Assembly: GCA_017411715.1 (NCBI GenBank)
Contig: JAFQPO010000001.1
Location: 62,001 to 126,000 of the forward strand
Reading direction: 5' to 3'
DNA: 64,000 nucleotides
Origin: Bacilli bacterium
Lineage (GTDB): Bacteria > Bacillota_I > Bacilli_A > ML615J-28 > CAG-313
Shown: piece after piece, positions 19,801 through 29,835 of the stretch
Position numbering within the stretch: the stretch's first letter is position 1
Layout: each line of letters starts with the position of its first letter
The notes under the pieces: model-generated
What the model saw: only the letters and a program-made list of their open reading frames with translations
Database searches by the model: none
What the model was told of the DNA's origin: nothing
Program-made: the position numbers and the translations under genes

Positions 19801-22800
19801 TGGAACGAATGTATAACTATATTTTTTAGTTCCAACTACGAATGGTTGATTTTCATCAAGTTTTGCGACCCCCGCAAGTCCTTCAACATCTAGAATTATA
19901 CTTCCTGTTGATGGATAAATACTACCACCATTATATGTAATAGTAACAACTGGTGTAGCTTTTTGTACTACTAGAGTACCTGCGATATAACCTGTATAAT
20001 TATCATCCACAATTGTTAAGAAATAACTAATACCGTTTGTCGCATCAGTTGATGAAACATTACCTTTGACTTCTTTTACATGATAATCTAATTCGTATAA
20101 TACAGTATGACTTAAACCATCATATACAAAGTTATCAATAACATTATTAAATGTAAGTTCTTGTTTTGACAAGCTTAAAGTTATATTAACTAAAACATCA
20201 TTATAATTATTTTGATCTAAATTATAAATTGCTTGATATGTAGTTGTTGAAACAGTAGGAACGATTGTTGGGTCAACCCAAGTAAATCCTGTATTTAACA
20301 CATAATCAAATAATGTTTTAGTTTGATCATAAGTACCATATAAAGTAGGGTGTGTAACATTTGTTGGAGTTGCTTTATTTATTACAAATGTTCCAGAGTA
20401 CTTACCTTGATAGTTGTCATCAATGATTTCTAATGTGTACTCTTTATTACAAGCATCAGTACCACTTACTACACCACTAACTTCTAATCCATTAACTGGT
20501 AATTTATAAGTTACAGAATGTTTTGTTTGATTAAATGTATATTCATCAACTACATTGTTAAAGGCAAGAGTTTTCTTACTAACATTAACATTTATTTGTA
20601 ATGTAATTGTTTCATAACTAATCATGAAGTGAGTATGACTTGCTTTTAATGTAGTTTCACTATTTTGATAAATAACATCTAAGTCAGCAATAGTTAAATC
20701 TTTTTCTGTAATACCATCATTATAAATAGCTGTTACAGAAATTCCTGTTAAATCAACAGTATCAAATGCAACATAATCAAGTTTTGTTGGATTTTGATTG
20801 ATGATTAACGATTCTAATGTTGGTCTTAGAACTGTAAGCTTGATATAACCAGTTCTTGCTTTATAGTTATCTAAATCATCTGGAGTGAACTTATAACTAT
20901 AATTTTTTGTTCCATATACTAAAGGTAATGAATCAGTAAATTCAACACTACCAGGAGTATTTGAAGAGACTAAAGTTAAAGTTGGCACTGTCGATGTTGT
21001 TGTGAATAATGTTGGCCCATTATATTCAACAACTACACTTGAAGCAGCTTTTGATACAGTAATTGAAACTATATCCGAAACTACTTGATAATTATTTGTA
21101 TCTTCTGGTGTATAAATTACTTCGAAACTATTGTTACCAGCATTACCAACTGTTGCTAGTGGATTATTTTCTTTAAAAGTGAATCCTGCTGGTAAAACTA
21201 CACTTGATAATAAATCATTATAAGTAGCAGTTAAATTAGTTGGCAATTCATAATAATGGATTGCTTTATCAACACTTACTTCAATTGTTTTTTCATAAGC
21301 AGTATGTGTAGATGTCGCAGATTGTTTTAATGTAACATAGAAAGTTCCTGCATTTTGAATTGTAATAATATTGCCACTAATTGTTGCGATACCATTATGT
21401 CCACTTAATTCGTATGAAATTAAACCTGCACTAGTAGAGTTGGCCGCAAGCGTAATTTTTTGACTAGGGCTATAAGTTACATTAATATTTTCAAAATTTG
21501 TAATAATTGGTAATGTTTTTTCAGATAATGAAACAGTAATTGTTGTTATATCACTATCAAAATGATTTTCATCACCTATTAGATAAACATCAATTACATA
21601 AGTTTCTCCACTATTAAGATTAGAGAAATAACTTGATGTTTGATATTCACCACCATTAATGCGGTACATCGCATTTGTTAATGATGTTAAACGAACAGAA
21701 TTATTTGTAAGTTCAACTATACTTACGATTGGAGCATTAGTTTTAGCCTTAGTTACATTAACTAAAACATCAAATACTACTGCTTCGTAATTAGCAAGAT
21801 CATCTGGGATGAATCTTACTTGATGAGTATTACTACCTACATTACCAACAAAATCATTTTCATTAACAAAAACATAATGACTTGGTAAAGTGATTGTAGA
21901 TAATTTAGAGTTGTAAACTGCAGTTAAGCCAGTTAGAATTTCATATTCTGGAGTAGCTTTATTAACTTTGATTTCAACTTCAATGTTTGTAATCGCTTCA
22001 TAATGAATATGATCACTTGGTGTATAGTTAACAAAGAATTTATTTACACCAGCGTTACCAACTTTAGTTGATAATTCTTTCACAAAAATAAATCCTTCTG
22101 GCAATACTACATCCGCTAATGTTTGATTATAGACTGCTGTAAGATTAGTTGGAATTGTATAATTTGGAATAGCTTTATTAATAACTAATGTTGTAGAAAT
22201 ACTTCCTTCGTAGTTATCGTCGACAATTGTTAATGTAACTTCTTCTTTTATAGTAGGTTCTGTTAAATTAACATTTCCAATAACTTCACTTACACTATAT
22301 GGTAAAGAGTAAATTACTGAGTGACTATTACCATCATATGTAAATTCATTTTGAACAATTGTGAAATCAATTGTCTTTTTATTAATAGTTAATGAAATAC
22401 TTGTTGTTTTACCTTGATAACTAATTGTAAATGTTGAATCACTTGTTAAAAGTGCATCAAGTTTAAATTCATAATTAGTAATCTCAGCAGTACTTCCATC
22501 ATTGTAATGCGCAACAACAATCATACCTGCTTTATCAAAGTTTTCAAAAGCAGTATAGACTGTTTTATTAGGCATATTAGTTACTTCAATGTTGTCAACT
22601 ACTTTATCAACAACATTTAATGTAATTGTACCTGTTAAAATTTTATAATTAAGTTTATCTGCTGGAATAAATGTATATGTATATTCATTAGTTCCAGGTT
22701 TTAATGTTTGAGAACCATCTAAGCTTACTGTACCTTCAGTATCACCTAATGATAGTTGTAATTCAGGTAATAAGCCACCTGCATATAATGTATCATTGTT

Positions 22801-25800
22801 TTTAAGAGTTGGAGTAACAACAGGTGTAGCTTTTTGAACATTAATAGTTACTTTTAAACCAGTAACTTCTAAATAATTTGTTAGGTCACTTGGAGTATAG
22901 ATAACATCGAATTCTCTTTCACCAAAGTTACCAACTTTTGTATCTAAATCACTTACAAATCTAAATCCTGTTGGTAAAGTAAGATCATTTAAAGTATCAC
23001 CATATGTCGCAACAATTGTTGGAAGAGTCGGAACAGATGGTAATATTTTGTTGATTGTTACAATAAATGATCTTGTTGTACTTGAATAATTATCAGTAGC
23101 TTCTTGATATAATTCAATAACTGCTGTACCAGCATTTAAAATAATCAATGTATTGTTACTAATTGTAACAACATTACGGCTAGATCCATCCGCAAAGCGA
23201 TAAGTAATCTTACCATTTGAATTAGAAGTATGATTTAAACTAATTACTCCTCCTAATTCATAGTCATGTGTAATGTTTGATAAACCACCAATAGCTGGTT
23301 CATTTTTACCAAGTGTTGCTTCAGTTATAGTTACAACATTACTTTCTTCATAGTTTTCATTACTTGAAAGTTTTACTTCAATTGTATAAGTAGTATCTGG
23401 AGTTAATCCAGTAAATACATTTGATGTTTGCCATACGCCATCATTTATTCTATATAATGCATTAACAATACTATTAATTGTAATCTCATTAAGAGTTTTT
23501 GAAATTACTGAAACACTTGCTTGATCTAATACTTGTGATGCTTTATTTACTTTAATTGTAACACTAATATTTTCAACTATTTGATAATTAGTAGTATCAC
23601 TAGGAGTATATTTTAAGAAGAATACCATATTACCAATGCTATCAGCAATAATATCTTCATCCATAAAACTAAATCCTTCTGGAAGTAAGTTTGTAATACT
23701 ACTTAAAGGATTGCCATAAGTCATTTGTAAATTTGTTGGAACTACAAATGATGGCATCTTTGGTAATACATTTACAGTAATTTTGATATTAACTATATTA
23801 TAATTGTCTAAATCTGTTGGAATATATTGTCCATCATATTCAAATGTTTTACATTCTTCAAAACTTCCACTATTATCAACAAAATAATATCCACTTGGAA
23901 GTTTTAACTCTGCTTGTCTAACTGTATCTAAGTAATAAACACTGACTGTTTGATTAGTACAAATTGGGCTCGCTTTATTAATCTTTAAAGTAGCCTTTGT
24001 TTCAGCACCTAAATAGTTTGCTGTTTCGCTTGCGGTAATAATAACATTGTATGTTCCCGCATTAATTTTATTATTATTTTGATATTGTAAGATTGTTTCT
24101 TGATGATTAAGTGTTGCAGATACGCTATGAACTTGCCCATCATAAGTAACTTCTAAATCACTTGTTGTGATAATACTATTTGCTTTATTAATTTTTAAAG
24201 TGACTGTTTCTGTTGTAGCTAAATAGTTAAGAGTTTCACTAGCACTAATTGTAACCAAATATGTCCCCGCATTAATTTGTCCATTATTAACATAATTTAA
24301 TTCTGCTTCATAATGATTAAGTGTTGCAGATACGCTATGAACTTGCCCATCATAAGTAACTTCTAAATCATTTGTTGTAATTATGCTATTTGCTTTCTTA
24401 ATAGTGTAATTAATTTCTAATGTTTCAGCAAAATCATAATTATTTGAATTAATTGCACTAATAACAACTTTATATTCCCCCGCATTAATTGGTTTAGTTT
24501 GAAGCAGTGAACCTAATTTATCATAATAAGTATATGTTACATCTACTTCACCAACTGTTGATGAGAATGATAATACATAATCATTAGTACCATTATAAGT
24601 AAATTCTTGATTTGCTTCACCTACAAATGAAGCACTTGCTTTAGTGATTGTATAAGTTTTAGTAATTGATCCACTATAAGTATTAATACCTTTAATTTGG
24701 TAAACATAACTGCCAACTTCAATTAATTCTTGACCACCATATTCAATAACATAGTCTGTACCTTTTTGTAATACATAACCATCATCAATCATCACAACAT
24801 CTAATTCATGATGAATTCCGCTATAAATATCAGTAGTTGGGAATGATTTTAAAGTTGGAACATTAATGTCAATACTTTCAACAATTTCAATAGTTATTTT
24901 ATTAGTTACATAATCTTCAAAAACATATTCAACAGTATAAGTACCTACACTAAGTTTAGCATCTTTATCTATAATATTATTCATACTATCACGAACTATT
25001 ATATCAACATAAGATACTTCTTCTAATAGTCCTGTAAATGTAGGTTGTAATTTTGATGATACACTTGTTTCTTTAATGTATTTAATTGTTGGTAAACTTA
25101 CTGATACAGTTTGCTTTGTAATTTCATAATCGTAAGTAATTTCATCATCAGTAGTATTTTCGAATTCATAATTAGTAGTATCAGTGAGTTTAACAGTGAT
25201 AGAATATTCACCACTATTAATTGAGTCAATACTAGTAATACTATAAACTGTACTTGGAGCATCAACTGTTAAAGTAGGTTTTTGAATTTCACTATTATAC
25301 ACAAATTCTAAACTATCATATGATACTTGAACTTTAGCCTTTTTAATAACTAAATTTACAGTTGGAATTGTATAATCATAGAACTCTAAGTTTTCACCAA
25401 TTATATTATCAATACTTACACTATAAGTTCCCGCATCAATTACTCCTTCAACTAAACTATTATTATAAGTAAGTTCTGCGGAAATATTATCAGCAGGTAA
25501 AGCATTTGAAATAGTCAAATTTGCTTTATGAATATTTCCATCGTAAGAATATTGATTTGCATTAATTGTAAATACTAAATTTCGCTTGATTAAATCAGTA
25601 ACAGCTAGTGTTTCTAATTCATCAAGTTCCCAGCTTGCGGTTAGTCCAGACTCACTTACTTCATAGAAGCTAGCCCCACTTGCTAAATGAAGATATTTAA
25701 TAATTACTTCTTGACTTGTACCATTTGAAGAGTAATCATAAGAAACTACAACTTCTGTTGTCTTACTATGATATTCGCCATTAATAGTTTTATATCTAAT

Positions 25801-28800
25801 TTGATAATTTCTAATAGGATCACCATATGTAATACTACTAGGAACATTTTGTACTTCGATTCCAGCTACTATAATGTTCTTCCAAATATTTAAATGGCTT
25901 CTTGTTATTTGTTTATTTTCCAAATATTTATTTAATATTAGATTTTGATCACCATATTTTGTGATTAATTCTGAATATAAAGATTCTACTTCTAAGTATT
26001 TTTCATATTGTTCACTTGATGATAATTCATTGATTAAATTAAATTCTTTTTCATAAGTAACAATTTCTTTTGTAATTCTTGTTAATGTAATATTGTTAAC
26101 TACTAAATTGTAATAATCATCATTGATTGTAATATTATTAAATTCTAATAGATTACTATTCTCTGAAGGAGCATTAAAATCAACTTCTACTAAATGAGTA
26201 CTATCATCATATTCTGTAACAGTTGCCATTAGCTTCCATTCTTCGTTGTAAGCATCTTTTTCCAAATCATATACTTTATTTAAAGTACTTTCTGATGCTT
26301 CATATTTAATATCTTTGATGATATTTAAAATGTAACCGAGTGTAGTTTCTTGAACCTCAAAATCAATCGGATTCTTCTCATAAGCACCTTTATAATTACT
26401 AATATAATCTGTTATTAATGAAGTATTTGTTAATTTATTAACTCCACTAACATGCCAGTTAGCATTATTAATTGCATAGATATTACGTTCAGATGTTGAG
26501 ATATCAGAATATAAATGTTCATTTCCAAAAGTGAATGATTCACCATTAATTAAGATTGTAGTACCTAAAATACTTTCATCCATATCACCTAGGGAAATAT
26601 AATAATAAGCTGTAACATTACTTAAATCTGGTTTATATGTAGGCGCGTAAGTTCCAATTGAACTAGGAGCATATCCGTATACTAATCCTACATTTTTTGT
26701 ACCACTTACATTACAATATACTTTATTAACACCATCAGTGATAATTGCTTTATGAGTACGTCCTAAGAATCCACCTACATTAGCACCAGTTGATGTAACA
26801 GAACCAATACTTGTACAACCACTAATATAAGCACTAGATGAAATTAAGATACCAGTTGACCCCATAAGTCCACCAGTTCCCATATCTGATGTACTATAAA
26901 CTTCACCATAGTTCGTTGAACTCATGATTTTAACTCTGACATATTTAAGAGAAAATTCCTTAATAATATCTTCGTTATTTTCGCCCTTAACAGTATAATA
27001 ATTATCAATATTTGAAGCATATTCTTCTTTTAGTTTATCATTAAAATAAGGATATAATTCAAGAGGAGCAGCTGATGTTGAACTACTATGGCTATAACCA
27101 ATTAATCCACCAACAATATATCGTCCACTAACATTCGCATAGTTAGTGACATTTTTAATTTCTACGCTTGATAATCTATCATAGTTAAATGCGGTAGCCG
27201 GGGCATAATTATCATGGAAGCCAACAACTGCACCTACTTGAGCACCACCAACGATAGTTCCTTTAATTTTTAGATTTCTAATTGAGTTTTCAGAAGCAAC
27301 AGCATTTAAGCCACCAGCATTACTTGATACAGCTCCACATAAACCAACTGCTAAGCCGTCCTCAAACTTCATATCTAGAATGATTGTATTATTATTACCA
27401 TCAAAATCACCCATGAATGGTCCAAATGAGCCCCAACCAAAACCATAGAAATTATTATCACCATAATAACCAACACTAGTTGTTAAATCATAAGTTTGAT
27501 TAGTTCCAGCTAATTTGATTAAAACATTAGCATCCATAGGTCCAGCAATTTCATATCCCGCATCACTTGGGATAAAGAAATTAAGGATGAATGTAAGTCT
27601 TTCTAATTGTTTAGCATTTGTAACATTAATAATTGTATTTTCTCCCTCTTCTAAAACATCTAAATCAGTAGATGAATCATAAGAAGTTAGAGTATCTAAA
27701 TCAATTGTAAAGTCAGAATTAAATTTAGATTGTGTTCTATCCATTGTTGTTACATAGACAAAACTATCATCACCTTTTTTAATTCTCAAAACTTGACCAT
27801 TATAATTGGCGATAAAACCATACACTTTATCATCAATACCTAAGTCAGCCCCGATGATTGCTTTTATTTGATATGTTGTACTTATTTCAGTTTCAGAAGT
27901 TTTAGTAACTACTGAGTTAGATTCTAAGTTATATTGAACACCAAATACATCAATATCTTGATGTTCACCATATACTTCAACATCTAAAATGGTTCCTGAA
28001 TTTACTAAATAAACAGTTGTTGGGTTAGATGGGTCATATTGTTTATGTTGATATCCATAGAATGCTCCCCAGTAAACATAGTTACTATCTAATGAGCCAA
28101 CTTTCTTAGTTATGTCTAAATCAATATCAACAGTTCCTGCCATCCATGTGTTATAAATCTGACAATTTAAAGCATCTAATCCATTAGAGAAACTTCCGAC
28201 AACACCACCAACACTGCTTCCACCAATGACATCACAATATGTTGTTGAATTACTAATGTGATATTGACCACTAGGTAATGCAGATACGAGTACATCACCC
28301 GCAAGACCACCTACATAAGAACCTGCTTTAATATCACCATATACGCTACAATTATCAATTTGGGCACCATGCTTACTTCCTAGTCTTCCTACAAGGCCAC
28401 CAACAGTATTACTAGTTGATGTAATGGAAACATTAGCACTAATGTTTTTAACTTTTGCAAAATCATTAACTTGGCTAATAAAACCACCAACTACTTTAGC
28501 ATTAGTAGTAATAACAGCTTTAAATTTAAGTTCTTCTTCAAATAAAGTATTATATGCTTCATCTGATATAACTGCAAAAACACCACCAACATTTGTTGCG
28601 CCTGCAATATCTGTTGTAATCTTAATATTTAAATCATCATTAATATCTATTTCACGACCACCAAAGTAACCCGCAATACCACCAACATATTGTTTACCAT
28701 TTAACACTTCAATTTCATTATTTGTATAAGTAATTTTCGCATCAGTTATTGTTTTTTCGACAAGAACTCTTGTATCATAAACTGCTAGTCTATCATAACA

Positions 28801-29742
28801 TCCAACAATACCACCAACGTATTTACTTTGACTAACATTATCAATTTTTATTTCCTTACCTGCTACTCTACCAGTTTCTAAACATTCAATATTCGGTGCT
28901 TTATATTCTAAATTATTGATTGTTCCTAATAATTCAAGAGTATCATTTAGTTCTTCACATACTATGCGGCCAACAATACCACCTACATAGTTACCACCTT
29001 TAATAAGCGATGTAGATAAAACTTTTACATTTAAGAAAACATTTTGATGATTGATGTTTAGATTTTGAATATCATTATTTGTAATTATAAAACTTGGTTC
29101 TATTAATGCCCCCGCAATACCACCAACATTGCTTCCTGTTACATCAAGGTTACCATCAAAAGATACAGTGTTAAAAGTATTTGCTTTTAGGGTTAAACTC
29201 TCATAATAAACATCAGTTGGAGCAGATATTGTCTTAACTTCACCTACAAGACCACCAACATTATCACCAACAACATTGAATGTACCTTTGACATTGACAT
29301 TGCTAATTGAACCAGTTTCATCAGTACAATTATCATTCTTAGTTGTGTAATTAGTTGTAATAGTACCTGCGATACCACCAAAATTATTACCTATTACTTC
29401 ATTTGATGCAAGATATGTAATGGTAAAGCTATTACCATTAAAACTACCACCAAATGTATTAAACATATTAATCGTATTATTTGTACCATCACCAAGTTGG
29501 GATGTAACAATAATATCACTAACAAGAATAAAGTGACTATTTGTAAAAGATGGATTATTCTTAAACAATAAGAATTCACTTTCATCTTTTATTTGATATG
29601 GATCACTTATCGTTCCACTTCCATGTTCAAAACTATCAGCCATTTCAACTGCTGATACTTTCTTTGGTGTTTGTAATAATGTGAGTATCGATAGTATCAT
29701 CACAAACATCAATATAAAATACTTACTAATTCTTGTTTTCAT
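13801..29742 (-). CDS. giant GLUG/MBG-repeat surface protein with C-terminal TM anchor (5,313 aa)
   Basis: Starts at ATG 29742 (SD AGAGGTG five bases upstream). A Sec signal is clear, with likely cleavage after VSA near residue 31. Residues about 35-1000 begin with GSGTISDPYQI and carry about 15 GLUG-type VGGxxG units, a beta-helix-like pattern. A short helical stretch (about 1220-1285) precedes some 3,600 residues of MBG/YDG-type repeats (tYDGk..., NAGTYxV) interleaved with five Big_3-like units (xxYTAFxxF...YNDGS). Two tandem MBG_2-like units lie near 4797-4951. A helical linker (about 5165-5280, with DAQKAKVDN) leads to a TM helix (about 5285-5306) and the tail KKKKTA. No LPXTG precedes the TM, so membrane rather than sortase anchoring is likely. 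It follows the 2,013-residue gene by 93 bp with no clear terminator between. Function unknown; scaffold or adhesin inferred. Confidence 0.92.
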   Translation of the reverse strand: MKTRISKYFILMFVMILSILTLLQTPKKVSAVEMADSFEHGSGTISDPYQIKDESEFLLFKNNPSFTNSHFILVSDIIVTSQLGDGTNNTINMFNTFGGSFNGNSFTITYLASNEVIGNNFGGIAGTITTNYTTKNDNCTDETGSISNVNVKGTFNVVGDNVGGLVGEVKTISAPTDVYYESLTLKANTFNTVSFDGNLDVTGSNVGGIAGALIEPSFIITNNDIQNLNINHQNVFLNVKVLSTSLIKGGNYVGGIVGRIVCEELNDTLELLGTINNLEYKAPNIECLETGRVAGKEIKIDNVSQSKYVGGIVGCYDRLAVYDTRVLVEKTITDAKITYTNNEIEVLNGKQYVGGIAGYFGGREIDINDDLNIKITTDIAGATNVGGVFAVISDEAYNTLFEEELKFKAVITTNAKVVGGFISQVNDFAKVKNISANVSITSTSNTVGGLVGRLGSKHGAQIDNCSVYGDIKAGSYVGGLAGDVLVSALPSGQYHISNSTTYCDVIGGSSVGGVVGSFSNGLDALNCQIYNTWMAGTVDIDLDITKKVGSLDSNYVYWGAFYGYQHKQYDPSNPTTVYLVNSGTILDVEVYGEHQDIDVFGVQYNLESNSVVTKTSETEISTTYQIKAIIGADLGIDDKVYGFIANYNGQVLRIKKGDDSFVYVTTMDRTQSKFNSDFTIDLDTLTSYDSSTDLDVLEEGENTIINVTNAKQLERLTFILNFFIPSDAGYEIAGPMDANVLIKLAGTNQTYDLTTSVGYYGDNNFYGFGWGSFGPFMGDFDGNNNTIILDMKFEDGLAVGLCGAVSSNAGGLNAVASENSIRNLKIKGTIVGGAQVGAVVGFHDNYAPATAFNYDRLSSVEIKNVTNYANVSGRYIVGGLIGYSHSSSTSAAPLELYPYFNDKLKEEYASNIDNYYTVKGENNEDIIKEFSLKYVRVKIMSSTNYGEVYSTSDMGTGGLMGSTGILISSSAYISGCTSIGSVTSTGANVGGFLGRTHKAIITDGVNKVYCNVSGTKNVGLVYGYAPSSIGTYAPTYKPDLSNVTAYYYISLGDMDESILGTTILINGESFTFGNEHLYSDISTSERNIYAINNANWHVSGVNKLTNTSLITDYISNYKGAYEKNPIDFEVQETTLGYILNIIKDIKYEASESTLNKVYDLEKDAYNEEWKLMATVTEYDDSTHLVEVDFNAPSENSNLLEFNNITINDDYYNLVVNNITLTRITKEIVTYEKEFNLINELSSSEQYEKYLEVESLYSELITKYGDQNLILNKYLENKQITRSHLNIWKNIIVAGIEVQNVPSSITYGDPIRNYQIRYKTINGEYHSKTTEVVVSYDYSSNGTSQEVIIKYLHLASGASFYEVSESGLTASWELDELETLAVTDLIKRNLVFTINANQYSYDGNIHKANLTISNALPADNISAELTYNNSLVEGVIDAGTYSVSIDNIIGENLEFYDYTIPTVNLVIKKAKVQVSYDSLEFVYNSEIQKPTLTVDAPSTVYSITSIDSINSGEYSITVKLTDTTNYEFENTTDDEITYDYEITKQTVSVSLPTIKYIKETSVSSKLQPTFTGLLEEVSYVDIIVRDSMNNIIDKDAKLSVGTYTVEYVFEDYVTNKITIEIVESIDINVPTLKSFPTTDIYSGIHHELDVVMIDDGYVLQKGTDYVIEYGGQELIEVGSYVYQIKGINTYSGSITKTYTITKASASFVGEANQEFTYNGTNDYVLSFSSTVGEVDVTYTYYDKLGSLLQTKPINAGEYKVVISAINSNNYDFAETLEINYTIKKANSIITTNDLEVTYDGQVHSVSATLNHYEAELNYVNNGQINAGTYLVTISASETLNYLATTETVTLKINKANSIITTSDLEVTYDGQVHSVSATLNHQETILQYQNNNKINAGTYNVIITASETANYLGAETKATLKINKASPICTNQTVSVYYLDTVRQAELKLPSGYYFVDNSGSFEECKTFEYDGQYIPTDLDNYNIVNIKITVNVLPKMPSFVVPTNLQMTYGNPLSSITNLLPEGFSFMDEDIIADSIGNMVFFLKYTPSDTTNYQIVENISVTIKVNKASQVLDQASVSVISKTLNEITINSIVNALYRINDGVWQTSNVFTGLTPDTTYTIEVKLSSNENYEESNVVTITEATLGKNEPAIGGLSNITHDYELGGVISLNHTSNSNGKITYRFADGSSRNVVTISNNTLIILNAGTAVIELYQEATDNYSSTTRSFIVTINKILPSVPTLPTIVATYGDTLNDLTLPTGFRFVSDLDTKVGNFGEREFDVIYTPSDLTNYLEVTGLKVTINVQKATPVVTPTLKNNDTLYAGGLLPELQLSLGDTEGTVSLDGSQTLKPGTNEYTYTFIPADKLNYKILTGTITLNVVDKVVDNIEVTNMPNKTVYTAFENFDKAGMIVVAHYNDGSTAEITNYEFKLDALLTSDSTFTISYQGKTTSISLTINKKTIDFTIVQNEFTYDGNSHSVIYSLPYSVSEVIGNVNLTEPTIKEEVTLTIVDDNYEGSISTTLVINKAIPNYTIPTNLTAVYNQTLADVVLPEGFIFVKELSTKVGNAGVNKFFVNYTPSDHIHYEAITNIEVEIKVNKATPEYEILTGLTAVYNSKLSTITLPSHYVFVNENDFVGNVGSNTHQVRFIPDDLANYEAVVFDVLVNVTKAKTNAPIVSIVELTNNSVRLTSLTNAMYRINGGEYQTSSYFSNLNSGETYVIDVYLIGDENHFDSDITTITVSLSEKTLPIITNFENINVTYSPSQKITLAANSTSAGLISYELSGHNGIATISGNIITIQNAGTFYVTLKQSATSTHTAYEKTIEVSVDKAIHYYELPTNLTATYNDLLSSVVLPAGFTFKENNPLATVGNAGNNSFEVIYTPEDTNNYQVVSDIVSITVSKAASSVVVEYNGPTLFTTTSTVPTLTLVSSNTPGSVEFTDSLPLVYGTKNYSYKFTPDDLDNYKARTGYIKLTVLRPTLESLIINQNPTKLDYVAFDTVDLTGISVTAIYNDGITEKDLTIADLDVIYQNSETTLKASHTHFMISYETITLQINVNVSKKTLAFNNVVDEYTFNQTKHSVTYKLPVNGLEVSGVVSGTDACNKEYTLEIIDDNYQGKYSGTFVINKATPTNVTHPTLYGTYDQTKTLFDYVLNTGFTWVDPTIVPTVSTTTYQAIYNLDQNNYNDVLVNITLSLSKQELTFNNVIDNFVYDGLSHTVLYELDYHVKEVKGNVSSTDATNGISYFLTIVDDNYTGYIAGTLVVQKATPVVTITYNGGSIYPSTGSIILDVEGLAGVAKLDENQPFVVGTKKYSYTFVPTDIKNYNNYHGEIELTVDSIVLTSIEILTKPIKLEYTAFDEFNNYGAVIAANYNDSSQKVIYDYTYAAYVNCTEHKVVYEYTDGDVTKSVELSLNVSKRESTINPSYDTNVTYYTSSNLPVISLAATDTKGKISFDAHQTLIAGENEYSYTFTPSDTNNYTIVTGKMQINVLAVIATSIDVITLPNKLIYTAFDNFDDSGMVVEVYYNDGSKHILEKQLYDVTASVLVNDPVVHVTYKELTDEFEIIVNKKAPVVDVTYDDVTLYTSSTIPTLTLLTTSTSGMVSWVNNTLVEGTYDYEYLFTPFDDVNYQSYTGKISLVVLKVESVYLSIDKKANKLDYVAFEEFSSSGMEVFLYYNDGSKEEVTNYEVEYQTTDGMFRYGDTLVKVNYAGYSIELMVNVVKASLVGLVEFNDETFVYDGNFHRLAITKLPDYVESSNIKYSNNNKITAGSYEVTATINALDYEVYSISAMLEITKRTINISFTGLTEGIYDTNEWINRIVYPQFTNIAGADSGNIDGIVTVGYSIDDQHVTSIKNVGKYKVEIDLTEIGNKNYTLAHYEDAFFELTARNITLTPSETTSVYDGLTHTIKNFINDENNLIFTSLDVLYLDSKGEIVSPVDAGEYKVKLTSTDANYNIIDTNIVYTITPRIILLDLASNNSIYNGLVKDVELRLLNQISGDDIFVTYQIVKDNIESELVTAGIYSIIVKSIEGLDKDNYQLGTTEFEYTIDKLSVNVKIEDLYVTYDGLEHTPMYSVTLGSEGPAVNYDIEYYSGQTLLSSMPINAGTYEMVIVPTDLDNYAYDENELSHSFTITKRNYNITYPTDLTYDGNIHHIEVSFTNILESDLEYFDYYVDNENNKEVQEAKNYVIHVTSTSANYQTTDELTKVLVVNKLVVNLSLETLTNKVLYNKEVLGGLGLDEIYLVKSDYNGEYEIDYEVVFKYHQLVIDTEEVVNAGTYEINIIPEVNENVEYNVTNSINFVIDQIVLSADDSLAAYIKLMPKTVTYDRKIHYVDYEVVGIIPGDEVNITIDYRNLRGESIDIINAGDYLAVVTSVDNSNYRLSNEAISTTVTVNKRPIKVVALNYQSYYGDDLIANEALEYVIADDSYPIIEGDYVSGLLVNGGNKSAIGEYAIGINSEKPLYVYNGTTNSIDNNYCDISDQFVPGVYTVLPRQIKITLAEQEFVYNKQAPEIKFIYEFIEPSISLNENLNDAIIFKFYNSSLEELKECVKVGEYFVKVLISSGYSIVNDGIAQTEIMLPFTIEKAQLDINLVSNESVYNNQAVKIGYVTDEIVNVVCNDIKYNNNSVSEIKNAGVYTLDLEIVDDNYYGTATLDYTVHRAKYRDITHNDFIETYYEGIKLSDFVLDEGFKYACDDEELFVKDSGRKFKVIYNLDSLNYEDFELEISITILKKEVTDFEFTSQTFVYDGLIHTLEINELPLGIESVEYTLNELTNVGVIEVTATFTTNDNYHMVEDKEATLEITPRLVKVTPESTSMIYYEEEPVINYSVTNLVEGDVPTGSLSREPGNNVGVYKVTLGDLSFGDNYEIEFVEEATLTINKREITVTPKQINKTYLDQDPTLTYEVEGIVDNQKATGKLAREDGEDVGEYKITLGNLSFGDNYEIKFTEDVLLTIYPYVFDSISLKKKVFEYTGMECKITLISTQGYIPSNITYVVEGGQKIKDAGTYKLTIVSDTPNFEISDACKEHTVRVVERDVTDDIIQMSNKSVYNGQTPTDFIICDYEHIMTITRNGTVVEMINAGKYEITIEITESNLTGSATFSYTIEKARYDHQITTNDLTITAHSVSSNIENMLLNIDGVWSTSITKLEHDSEYVVEAYLKGNQNYRDSAVVKLNIVTPIDYEMMNDLITGVTEVTDANIEEVENLILFIDKDDANYSQDTLDKLAEVIDKVDEYYADKVEKLIKDISRRDKSSITRAYEEYQKLTDAQKAKVDNFEALEKAMNPNTTWWIYVVIGLVVVAGGIVTTLIIIKKKKTA
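23965..24395 (-). repeat. two tandem, closely related YDG/MBG units inside the giant gene
   Basis: Two adjacent units share SDLEVTYDGQVHSVSATLNH and a KINKANSIITT linker. A roughly 50-bp block is identical at the DNA level near 24108-24160 and 24318-24370. They are the most alike adjacent repeats I saw in this gene and suggest recent unit duplication. Confidence 0.75.
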
Positions 29743-29764
29743 AAAGCACCTCTATTTATTTATT

Positions 29765-29828
29765 TTCAAAAGCAAAAATATTAAATTGCTTTAATACCTT
29801 TGCTTTTGAAGCAAGGATAAATCCTTGC
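29765..29828 (-). other. intercistronic paired inverted repeats
   Basis: Between the 2,013-residue and 5,313-residue genes, a perfect 12-bp inverted repeat (TTCAAAAGCAAA at 29765-29776, complement at 29799-29810) stands beside an 8-bp hairpin, GCAAGGATAAATCCTTGC (29811-29828). On the minus strand neither is followed by a long T run, so they look more like an mRNA-processing, stability or attenuation element than a full terminator. Confidence 0.6.
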
Positions 29829-29835
29829 AACAAAA

